A stretch of 64,000 nt of DNA from an uncultured Prevotella sp. (GTDB taxonomy: Bacteria > Bacteroidota > Bacteroidia > Bacteroidales > Bacteroidaceae). The notes below the pieces were generated by a model, which had not been told where the DNA came from, searched no databases, and saw only the letters and a program-made list of their open reading frames with translations. The DNA lies in the NCBI GenBank assembly GCA_946186115.1, contig CAMHLV010000009.1:1-64000 (forward strand), read 5' to 3'. This document shows positions 7,460 through 14,725 of the stretch, in pieces. Positions within the stretch are counted from its first letter, which is position 1; the number at the start of each line of letters is the position of its first letter. A program made the translations under genes and the position numbers.

Positions 7460-10264
7460 TTTAAACTGCCAGTAGTCGAGTCGGACGTCGCTCTGCGTCT
7501 TGTCGAAGCAGATATACAGGTCGTGGACACCAGCGGCTCCCTTGACTTTGGCGGCAAAAGCCTTGTATTTCTCTACTGAGCCAGTGCTCTTGATGACGGC
7601 GGTGCCGACGACGTCGCCCTTCATGCTGTCGAGACGTAGGGTAACGGTGGCTGTACCTGTGGCGGCAGCGATCATGCTGAAAGCCTTGGCACCCTTGCCA
7701 AAGTCAACGCCGCGCAGACGGATGTATTCGCCGTCGTTGAGGTCGTAGATGTACATGTTCTTCTTGCCTGTCGATTCGGGCATGTCCTTGACGACGCCCG
7801 TATTCTCAATACCCATCTTGGCACTCTTCAGCCCATAGCCCCAGTTCATGGTCTCTGCCTCTACGCGCTGGTAGGGATTGAGCCAGTGAAGCTGCTTCAT
7901 GGGCTGTTGGTCGAGCCAATAAGGAACTTCCTCAATGGTGCCGTCAGCATTGTAGGTAATCTCTGTGGCTGAAACGCTACGGCGCTCGTGGTGCTCGTAG
8001 GTGTCGAGGTGCATCAGGTCGTAGTTCTGACCGAAGACGTACGAGCGACCCTTATAGTCGCAGATGCCGGGATGGTTGCCGCGGTCACGCTCGGTGGGCC
8101 GCATGATATAGCCCTTCCACTCCCACGGTCCCGTAGGCTTGTCGCTCATGGCATAGCCTAAAGCCTCAGGGCAGCAGGTACTGGCAAAAGCCAGATAGTA
8201 TTTACTCCCCTCGCCTTTGGGAGAGGGGGCGGGAGAGAGGCTCCTCTTGTAGAACCACGGTCCCTCCTGGTAGTTGGGGATGTGTGGCAGCTTCGTCACA
8301 TCGCTGGCCAGTGAGGTCATGTCGCTACCGAGCTTGGCCCAGAAGGTATGAGGGTTGCCCCAGTACATATAGGCCTGTCCGTCGTCGTCGGTATAGACAG
8401 AGGGGTCGATGTCGTACCAGTTTGACTGGTCCCAGACCAGCGGTTTGCCGAGTGGGTCTTTGAACGGCCCGTAGGGGGAGTCGGCCTGAAGTACACCGAT
8501 GCCATGGCCGTGGAGTGGGGCATAGAGATAGTATTTGCCGTCGCGCTCAACGGTCTGGATGGCCCAGGCTCCGTTTTCACGCGAACGCCACGTAAAATCC
8601 TTCAGCGAGGCCACGGCACCGTGCTCCGTCCAGTTTACCATGTCGGTGGTCGACCACAGCAGCCAGTCATACATAAAGAAACCTGCCGAGCTTTTCTCGT
8701 TCTCGTCGGGGATGTCCTCGGGTGAGGCATCGTGTGAGGTATAGAGGAATAGCGTGTCGCCCACGACTAATGGCGAGGGGTCGGCAGTGTATTTGGTCTG
8801 GAACAGCGGCATGTTTACCTGCTCCAGTCCGCGCATCTCCCACCAGTCGAAGTTGAAGAGTTTCGGCCCCTTGCGGCCAGTGAAGACGAGGTAGAGGTCG
8901 CGGTTGTGCAGACGAGAGGGATAGCTGTCGATGGCCGCCAGGTCAGCGGTGATGGTCTGCCATTTCTCCCAGCCGCCTGTGCCAGGCACATTCAGTGTGC
9001 CGAGGAGCTGGCCTTTGATACTGTCGAGACGGATTTCTATCTGACCACCACGCAGACCGCTGGCCACACGGGCCGTGAAGGTGCGGGGCGTCTGATGGCA
9101 GAAGTGAACGTTCTGCAGCTTGATGTAGTCACCGTTATGGATGTCGCTGACGTAGACGCCTACTTCGTCGTTCTGTTCGGTCTTAACACCTTTTGAGAAA
9201 GCCATGGTTTCCGCTTCCACCTTACGGTAGGGATTAAACGTGGCTATGGGCTTCACACCCTCGTCCGTCGGCATGATGGTGGGGAAACTGCCGTCGGCAT
9301 TGTATTTGAACTCCTCTACAGCCACGCTACGGCCGAAGCCCCCGCCACCAGGCAACTTGCCAGTGTGGTAGAAGAAGTAGTTATGGCCTTTATAGTCAGC
9401 CACGCCACAGTGGTTGGTAAACGACTTTGTGTCGCACAGCGGCATAATCTCGCCGACATAAGTCCAGGGACCCGCAGGCGACGGTGCCGCGCTGTATGCA
9501 ATGTGTTCAGGAACGCCACCGGCGGCATAGAGCAGGAAGTATTGAGACTCACGAGGAATGGTCAATGCCTTTCCCTTCAGGGAGGCGTTGGGGACAGGCC
9601 TTTTCATAATCCACGGCCCTTCGGTATAGCAGTCCTTGTACTGTTTGCCTTTCTCGCGCTTGTCCATGGCCGGGGCCCCGAAGGCCTCCTCCGTCATGTC
9701 GAGCTTGCCCAGTTGGCCGGAATAGGAAATCATGTCGCGGTTCAGCTTCAAGTAATAGACTTGCGGGTTTCCCCACATCAGCCATGCCTGACCGTCATCG
9801 TCAATCATCACCGTGGGGTCGATATGGTCCCACGAACCGTTTTCATACAGCGGTTTGCCAAGGGCATCGCGGAACGGGCCTGTGGGCGAGTCGCTGACAG
9901 CTACTCCGATAGCCATACCATTGGAAATCTTGGAGTGAGCACAGATGTACCAGTAGAATTTTCCGTTGCGCTCAATAGTTTGTCCGGCCCAGGCGCGGTC
10001 ATCTGCCCAAGAGAAACTCTCTAATGCCAGTGGTGAGCCGTGGTCCTGCCAGTTCACCATGTCCTGCGTCGAATAGACGCGCCATTCCTGCATCCAGAAG
10101 AAGTCGGCGCCGTCCTCGTCATGGCCGGTATAGACATACATGGTGCCGTCATGTACCATGGGTGCGGGGTCACTGGTACACCACGTCTGTACAAAGGGGT
10201 TCTGTGCTGCGGTAAGTAGGGTGCCGGCAGCCAGCAGAATAGTTGATAGAGTAATACGTTTCAT
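7454..10264 (-). CDS. Tandem GH43-CBM6-GH43-CBM6 secreted enzyme
   Basis: The 936-residue protein has a signal peptide and two complete GH43 five-blade domains, each followed by a CBM6 module. First unit: base Asp in CTSDPAPMV, transition-state Asp in DHIDPTVMIDDDG, acid Glu in YTEGPWIMK. Second unit: TADPSPLVV, YDIDPSVYTDDDG, YQEGPWFYK. The CBM6 modules start at RKVEAETMAFSKG and QRVEAETMNWGYG and end with FDWWEMRG and LDYWQFKH. Expected activity is alpha-L-arabinofuranosidase and/or beta-xylosidase on arabinoxylan. Residues ~675-686 (SPAPSPKGEG) form an odd proline/glycine insertion from a GC-rich palindromic sequence. The gene has its own promoter with a xylan-type operator upstream and is followed by the esterase gene. 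Confidence 0.88.
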   Translation of the reverse strand: MKRITLSTILLAAGTLLTAAQNPFVQTWCTSDPAPMVHDGTMYVYTGHDEDGADFFWMQEWRVYSTQDMVNWQDHGSPLALESFSWADDRAWAGQTIERNGKFYWYICAHSKISNGMAIGVAVSDSPTGPFRDALGKPLYENGSWDHIDPTVMIDDDGQAWLMWGNPQVYYLKLNRDMISYSGQLGKLDMTEEAFGAPAMDKREKGKQYKDCYTEGPWIMKRPVPNASLKGKALTIPRESQYFLLYAAGGVPEHIAYSAAPSPAGPWTYVGEIMPLCDTKSFTNHCGVADYKGHNYFFYHTGKLPGGGGFGRSVAVEEFKYNADGSFPTIMPTDEGVKPIATFNPYRKVEAETMAFSKGVKTEQNDEVGVYVSDIHNGDYIKLQNVHFCHQTPRTFTARVASGLRGGQIEIRLDSIKGQLLGTLNVPGTGGWEKWQTITADLAAIDSYPSRLHNRDLYLVFTGRKGPKLFNFDWWEMRGLEQVNMPLFQTKYTADPSPLVVGDTLFLYTSHDASPEDIPDENEKSSAGFFMYDWLLWSTTDMVNWTEHGAVASLKDFTWRSRENGAWAIQTVERDGKYYLYAPLHGHGIGVLQADSPYGPFKDPLGKPLVWDQSNWYDIDPSVYTDDDGQAYMYWGNPHTFWAKLGSDMTSLASDVTKLPHIPNYQEGPWFYKRSLSPAPSPKGEGSKYYLAFASTCCPEALGYAMSDKPTGPWEWKGYIMRPTERDRGNHPGICDYKGRSYVFGQNYDLMHLDTYEHHERRSVSATEITYNADGTIEEVPYWLDQQPMKQLHWLNPYQRVEAETMNWGYGLKSAKMGIENTGVVKDMPESTGKKNMYIYDLNDGEYIRLRGVDFGKGAKAFSMIAAATGTATVTLRLDSMKGDVVGTAVIKSTGSVEKYKAFAAKVKGAAGVHDLYICFDKTQSDVRLDYWQFKH
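8203..8242 (-). repeat. GC-rich palindromic insertion inside the GH43 gene
   Basis: The segment carries purine/pyrimidine-biased arms (CCCTCGCC and GGGAGAGGGGGCGGG around TTT) unlike the surrounding codons. It inserts about 12 in-frame residues between SerLeu and SerLysTyr in a region where GH43 proteins normally continue directly. It looks like a small mobile palindromic element. Confidence 0.45.
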
Positions 10265-10284
10265 TGTTTTAGTTGTTTATTGCG

Positions 10285-10292
10285 CAAAGGTA
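10285..10292 (-). promoter_or_regulatory. -7 promoter element of the tandem GH43 operon
   Basis: TACCTTTG on the minus strand, 21 bp upstream of the start codon, matches the Bacteroidetes consensus TAnnTTTG. Confidence 0.75.
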
Positions 10293-10322
10293 CGAAAAAA
10301 AACACAAAACGCCTTTTCCTGA

Positions 10323-10350
10323 CGTTCCTTGTTCTTTAGCAGATGTAACA
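10323..10350 (-). promoter_or_regulatory. Xylan-type direct-repeat operator, tandem GH43 promoter
   Basis: Half-site TGTTACA begins at 10350 on the minus strand, AAAG follows 13 bases later, and the second half-site (AGGAACG) is 21 bp downstream of the first. The first half-site begins 58 bp before the -7 box, as in four other promoters of this locus. Confidence 0.6.
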
Positions 10351-10410
10351 TTTACCTGATTCCATCTGACTTTTGCTGCCGTTTTCCCTGATGGAGAGCC
10401 ATTAAATAAA

Positions 10411-10439
10411 GGAGCCTTGTACCGTTTGGCCAAGGCTCC
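10411..10439 (-). terminator. Terminator of the SGNH esterase gene
   Basis: GGAGCCTTG (10411-10419) pairs with CAAGGCTCC (10431-10439), and TTTATTTAAT follows on the minus strand. It lies 40 bp after the stop codon at 10479. Confidence 0.75.
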
Positions 10440-10478
10440 ACTCCCATGAATAGTTTGATAAATAGGTCAATGGGGTCG

Positions 10479-11966
10479 TTATCTGATGGTCTTTTTACCG
10501 TTGACTATGTAAATACCATGGCGCAAATTGCCAGGCTGGACGCGACGACCGTCGAGGGTGTAGATGGCATCGTCCTGCGGCTTGACAGTACGGATGGGGG
10601 TAACGCCAGATGTGGCAGACTTCAACGTGCAGAGCGTGAAGTAGGTGGGTGTCGTGTATTCGGCCTTGCCGGTATCTTTCAGATAACCGCCTGCACCTAC
10701 ATTTTTCAGCGCAAAGCCTTTCTTGGTGGCATCGTACTCAATTATCCAGTCGGAACCATTTGCGATGTCCTGGTTAGGACCGAGTACAAAACAACTGAAG
10801 TTACCGGAGTTGAGATAGGCATTGGCTCCCCAGAAACTATAGCCATCACCGTTCATCTTGATGCAGCGTAACATATAGGCACCTGAAACGGTAGACGGCT
10901 CTAAACGGAAGTGGACGGCCAAGTTAGAAGCACTCAGTGACTTGTCATACGTATCATAGTCAACGAACTGCGGCTGTTCTGAACGTCCTTCAACATAGAA
11001 TGCCTTAGCCTCAGCCTCGTTGACGATGGCAAAGGTGGTGGAACCAATCTCTTCTACCGATGTAAACCGCTTGTCGATTTCTAATTCACCTGTAGGCATC
11101 TGCGGCTCATCTATCTGTGCATCGATGCCCATCAGACTCAGCGCCTGCTTGGCATAGCGCTGACCCATAATGCGGTAGCTGGCAGCTGTGAAGTGCAGAC
11201 CGTCACCCTTTTGGGCACAATTGGCAGACGAGATGACGTATGAGTTGGGGATGACACTGGGCACATTGGCAATCACACCGTTATGTCCCCCGCAGTAACC
11301 ACCTTGTTCTGTGCGTACCGTCTCGCCTACGAACAGGGGGACATCGGCGGCATTGAGATTGAGGTCGCTGATAAGCTGGTCGTAGATGGCCTTCACCTTC
11401 TGCGGCCAGTCGCTCTGCGTATTGTTCGACTCCCCCTGGTGCAGCAGGATGCCCTTGATGACACCAGTCTTCTGGGCTATCTTCGCCATATCCACCAGGC
11501 GCTTATAAGGATGATTGTCGTACGCTTTGAAATAGTTGATGAGCCACCCCTCTGTAGTAGGGTCCATAGATGCGATATAGGCATCAACCTCGTCTTCCAT
11601 GAAACCCTCAATCTTTGTGCCGCCAATGGCAACATCTATAACACCTACTTTTACGTTGTCAGGCAGATTTTTCACCATGGTGCGACCAAAATAGTCGGCC
11701 ATACCCAGACCTGTACCCTGGCGAACGATAGGCGGTGTGGCGGTGTACCACTGTCCCATTGTGCGGGCTGGGTTCTGGAAATCTACACATGCCAGCATCT
11801 GAAAACGAGGGCTGATGTTCTCGTAGTCAACGGACTCTGGAGCGGCGTTGCCCTCCATATTTGACTGGCCGAAACAGAGATAAACATAGAAATTGGGGTC
11901 CACTTCCCCTTTGGCTCCGAGGAGCGAGCTCATTAATAGCATGCTGGTAAGAAAAAAGTTCTTCAT
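10479..11966 (-). CDS. Secreted SGNH/CE6-type acetyl esterase with C-terminal sorting-like motif
   Basis: The protein has about 495 residues with the start at ATG 11966; a TTG at 11999 lies inside the promoter and is excluded. After the signal peptide, CFGQSNMEG (nucleophile S36), LHQGESNN and KGDGLHFTA are the blocks I, III and V of the CE6/DUF303 acetyl-xylan esterase family. Residues ~300-460 form a second beta-rich region that is not recognised. The end (YTLDGRRV, then GIYIVNGKK) matches the short C-terminal motif common on Prevotella secreted proteins, perhaps a type IX secretion signal. It should remove O-acetyl groups from xylan. It is a single-gene unit with its own promoter, operator and terminator. 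Confidence 0.82.
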   Translation of the reverse strand: MKNFFLTSMLLMSSLLGAKGEVDPNFYVYLCFGQSNMEGNAAPESVDYENISPRFQMLACVDFQNPARTMGQWYTATPPIVRQGTGLGMADYFGRTMVKNLPDNVKVGVIDVAIGGTKIEGFMEDEVDAYIASMDPTTEGWLINYFKAYDNHPYKRLVDMAKIAQKTGVIKGILLHQGESNNTQSDWPQKVKAIYDQLISDLNLNAADVPLFVGETVRTEQGGYCGGHNGVIANVPSVIPNSYVISSANCAQKGDGLHFTAASYRIMGQRYAKQALSLMGIDAQIDEPQMPTGELEIDKRFTSVEEIGSTTFAIVNEAEAKAFYVEGRSEQPQFVDYDTYDKSLSASNLAVHFRLEPSTVSGAYMLRCIKMNGDGYSFWGANAYLNSGNFSCFVLGPNQDIANGSDWIIEYDATKKGFALKNVGAGGYLKDTGKAEYTTPTYFTLCTLKSATSGVTPIRTVKPQDDAIYTLDGRRVQPGNLRHGIYIVNGKKTIR

Positions 11967-11996
11967 TATTTCAATTTTTGTTATTGCTTGCGGCTG

Positions 11997-12004
11997 CAAA
12001 GGTA
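11997..12004 (-). promoter_or_regulatory. -7 promoter element of the SGNH esterase gene
   Basis: TACCTTTG on the minus strand lies 31 bp before the ATG at 11966. Confidence 0.75.
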
Positions 12005-12034
12005 CATATAAAGTATAAAATTGACACTCATTTT

Positions 12035-12062
12035 TGTATCACATACTTTAGTTATTGAAACA
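12035..12062 (-). promoter_or_regulatory. Xylan-type direct-repeat operator, SGNH esterase promoter
   Basis: Half-sites TGTTTCA (from 12062) and TGATACA (from 12041) are 21 bp apart with AAAG between them. The first base is exactly 58 bp before the -7 box. Confidence 0.6.
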
Positions 12063-12093
12063 AGTTAAGAATGAAAGCAAAAACAAACAAAGA

Positions 12094-12123
12094 GGGAACG
12101 GTCTGCTGATGCGGACCGTTCCC
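12094..12123 (-). terminator. Terminator of the tandem-module secreted protein gene
   Basis: GGGAACGGTC (12094-12103) and GACCGTTCCC (12114-12123) form a perfect 10-bp stem. On the minus strand it is followed by TCTTTGTTTGTTTTTG. Confidence 0.85.
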
Positions 12124-12148
12124 TTGTAATGTATGCTTGACTCTGCTA

Positions 12149-13135
12149 TCACTTAATCACAGCCTTACGACCGTTCATGATGACGAGGCCCTTGTAGCCT
12201 GCGTCAACCTTCTGACCAGCGAGGTTGTAGCGGACTGCATTTGCATTATTGTTGGTGTTGACAGCTGAAATGGCAGTTGGAGCACCTTCTACCTCATAGG
12301 CAACAATACTCTTGCGGGTAAATGTGTTTCCATCACCAGTTCCTTGTCCCCAAATAACCCAATTGATACCCTTGTCGCCATTAGCGTTTGCATCGCCTTC
12401 AAATGCAGGTCTCAAATCCTTAATAGAATAGGTATATACATTGTCACCCTCGTTCTTAAGTGCAAAGTCGCCAACCTGCACTCCAGTACCAGCACTCTCA
12501 AATTTGCCAATACCCCATCCCCAGTAGTTAGAAAGAGCAGGTCCGGCAGCAGTCATCGTAAACTCTACTTTCGCAGCGTCAGAGTAAGAAGCGAGATTGG
12601 CTGCAGGAATAAAGCCATCCTCGTTGAATTCAACATTCTTGCCCTCCTTATAATTCAGCTTTTGAACGAAATACACACGACTGACCTTTATAGTAGGATT
12701 ATCCGTTCCTCCCTGAATAGAAATTTGGAACACCTTAGAAGTTAAATCAGAGCTCACTTTGCTGAAATCGAGAGTGAAAGTCTTCGTCGATGTCACAGTA
12801 CCGATACCCTGAGTGAACTCCTTTCCTTTCTTATTCCCATTGTCATCAACAGTTCCATCATCGCACTTCATGATGATTTGTCCCCAACCGCCGTTATAGG
12901 ATTCAATAACTACACAAAGCTTGTCGTAGTTAGAACAATCACGAACAGGATCAAATCCTGTGCTTGCTGCACCATAGTTTCCTGTTAACTGAATAGTCAT
13001 AACACCCTCGTCAACAGACACTGTGCTGTTCCAGCCCCAGCCCCAAGCAGCAGCATCCAGAGGTACGTCATACTCTTCTTGTGCGTTAGCACCCACGGCC
13101 ATCAAGGCCATAGCAATAAGCGTAAAAATCTTCAT
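12149..13135 (-). CDS. Secreted protein with two beta-rich, Trp-rich modules and C-terminal sorting-like motif
   Basis: The 328-residue protein has a signal peptide (MKIFTLIAMALMAVGANAQ) and no recognisable catalytic motif. Two ~130-residue modules can be seen. The first begins DAAAWGWGWNSTVSVDEG, and the second contains ALSNYWGWGIGKFESAG and INWVIWGQG. Clusters of exposed tryptophans with glycine are typical of carbohydrate-binding faces, so I infer a xylan- or cellulose-binding role. The C-terminus (YNLAGQKV, then GLVIMNGRKAVIK) is the same class of motif as in the neighbouring SGNH esterase. The gene has its own promoter, xylan-type operator and terminator, which argues for high, separately controlled expression. 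The family is not identified. Confidence 0.6.
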   Translation of the reverse strand: MKIFTLIAMALMAVGANAQEEYDVPLDAAAWGWGWNSTVSVDEGVMTIQLTGNYGAASTGFDPVRDCSNYDKLCVVIESYNGGWGQIIMKCDDGTVDDNGNKKGKEFTQGIGTVTSTKTFTLDFSKVSSDLTSKVFQISIQGGTDNPTIKVSRVYFVQKLNYKEGKNVEFNEDGFIPAANLASYSDAAKVEFTMTAAGPALSNYWGWGIGKFESAGTGVQVGDFALKNEGDNVYTYSIKDLRPAFEGDANANGDKGINWVIWGQGTGDGNTFTRKSIVAYEVEGAPTAISAVNTNNNANAVRYNLAGQKVDAGYKGLVIMNGRKAVIK

Positions 13136-13182
13136 AAAAAATGTTTTAAGTGTTAATAATAAATAGGTGTAATAATTGGGTG

Positions 13183-13190
13183 CAAAGGTA
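13183..13190 (-). promoter_or_regulatory. -7 promoter element of the tandem-module protein gene
   Basis: TACCTTTG on the minus strand lies 48 bp before the start codon. Confidence 0.75.
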
Positions 13191-13220
13191 TGAAAAGAAA
13201 AAGGAACGGCTTTTGCAGCA

Positions 13221-13248
13221 CGTCCCTAATTCTTTTCTATTTGTTACA
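13221..13248 (-). promoter_or_regulatory. Xylan-type direct-repeat operator, tandem-module protein promoter
   Basis: TGTAACA starts at 13248, AAAAG is in the middle and AGGGACG is 21 bp from the first half-site. The distance to the -7 box is 58 bp. The sequence aligns closely with the operator at 10323-10350. Confidence 0.6.
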
Positions 13249-13270
13249 TTATAATAAACATGTCCCTTTT

Positions 13271-14722
13271 TTAATGTTTTCTTAGGTTCCATTTTGAATT
13301 ATCGCTTTGGAAATCATACTCGGCCAGGGTAGGTGTGCTGTCGCCTGCTGAGTAGAGAACGTAACGGGTGTTCAGTCCTTCACGGCCAGGAATGGTCTTG
13401 GGCATAATGCGGTAAGTGCCGTCAGTAAGTTGCTCGATGCGCCATAGCTGTTCTGATGCTCCTGTAAATTTCGGAACGGTAGTCAGTTCCAGTGTGGCAG
13501 TGGCAGCAAGGGCTCGCTGTGTGCCGCTGATACAAATGCGGTAATATGGGCTGCCTAAATAACCGCCAGCTTCGGGCATAGCGGTGATTGTCCACAATTG
13601 ATTTGGACGGAACATATAGTCGTTGCAACGTACGGCAATCTCTCCCTCTGGCCATGTACCGATGACTTCATCCAGCGTCTGGCAGGCTATGGGTTCGACG
13701 GCTTTTGTGGTATCTATCTGCCAGAAGCGCTCGCGCTCCTGCTGCATGCGTACAAAGTCGGTTCCTAACTCTAAGGCATAACCGCGGCGCTCTGACTCGA
13801 TTTCGTAAGTATCGTCTTTCAAACGTTCACCAGCTATGGGCCATCCGTTTCGCCAGAGTAGTGGGCGGATGCCTAATACAGAGCGTCCGCTCCAGTCGAA
13901 ATCAGCCTCGTAGTGACATGACATGATTTCCACTCCTTCGTCGATGATGGTACGTCCAAAGTGGCCAGGTCCCGTCTTGCGGTCGCCTGCTGCCACCACC
14001 ATTCGTCCACCACCGTGCAGCATGTCGCGACCAACGTTGTCGATGAAAGGTCCTGTAACATTGCGTGAACGTCCTACTACGATATTGTATGTGGAGTTTA
14101 CGCCGTCGCAGCATGTGCCGTGAGTACCAAGCAGATAATAATAGCCGTCGCGGTAGATGAGGTCGGTTGCCTCGCAGTCGATGGCTACGTCTTGTTCTAT
14201 GTTACCCTTGATACGTTTGCCTGTTATCGGGTCGAGTTCTATAAGGCGGATGTTGCCGAAATATGTTCCGTAGGTTGCCCAAAGGCGGCCCGTAGTCGGG
14301 TCGAGCAGGAGGCTTGGGTCAATGGCGTCGCAGTCTTCCATGCCATCGGAAGATGCCACTTCTATGGCTTCGCTGTATTTGAAGTCGGGTGACTTGGGAT
14401 CGAGTGTCTTGTTCCACATTGTGAGAATACGACCGTTATGGCCTCCGAAGAGCCCACCACCGGTAGCACCATAGATTACCAGGTATCGGTCGCCAATCTT
14501 CATAACATCGGGAGCAGCACCGCCTCCAGGGCGTTCTGCACCGCTATTCCAAGTCCATCCGTCGGGAGAGATAAGCCCTCCTCCGCCTGTTCCGAATGTG
14601 TAATACTTTCCGTTGCATTCAACAATCGTCGATGGGTCGTGGATGTATGGTTGTCCCACTTGTGCGGTAGCGTTGGCAAGTGACAGACTTGTGGCGAGAA
14701 ATAAAGCAAATATTTTTTTCAT
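13271..14722 (-). CDS. GH43 glycosidase with C-terminal lectin-like domain
   Basis: The 483-residue protein has a signal peptide and one GH43 domain: base Asp in PYIHDPSTIVE, Asp in CDAIDPSLLLDP, acid Glu in AIDCEATDLIYRDG. This order and the GTGGGG loop resemble arabinan/arabinofuran-acting GH43 members, but the subfamily cannot be fixed by eye. The C-terminal ~140 residues (QLWRIEQLTDGTYRIMPKTI and SDNSKWNLRKH) look like a ricin-type beta-trefoil repeat. It is the last gene of the operon that starts at 21367, 3 bp behind the previous stop codon. The likely job is removing arabinose side chains or cutting arabinan in the cell envelope. Confidence 0.8.
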   Translation of the reverse strand: MKKIFALFLATSLSLANATAQVGQPYIHDPSTIVECNGKYYTFGTGGGGLISPDGWTWNSGAERPGGGAAPDVMKIGDRYLVIYGATGGGLFGGHNGRILTMWNKTLDPKSPDFKYSEAIEVASSDGMEDCDAIDPSLLLDPTTGRLWATYGTYFGNIRLIELDPITGKRIKGNIEQDVAIDCEATDLIYRDGYYYLLGTHGTCCDGVNSTYNIVVGRSRNVTGPFIDNVGRDMLHGGGRMVVAAGDRKTGPGHFGRTIIDEGVEIMSCHYEADFDWSGRSVLGIRPLLWRNGWPIAGERLKDDTYEIESERRGYALELGTDFVRMQQERERFWQIDTTKAVEPIACQTLDEVIGTWPEGEIAVRCNDYMFRPNQLWTITAMPEAGGYLGSPYYRICISGTQRALAATATLELTTVPKFTGASEQLWRIEQLTDGTYRIMPKTIPGREGLNTRYVLYSAGDSTPTLAEYDFQSDNSKWNLRKH

Positions 14723-14725
14723 ACC

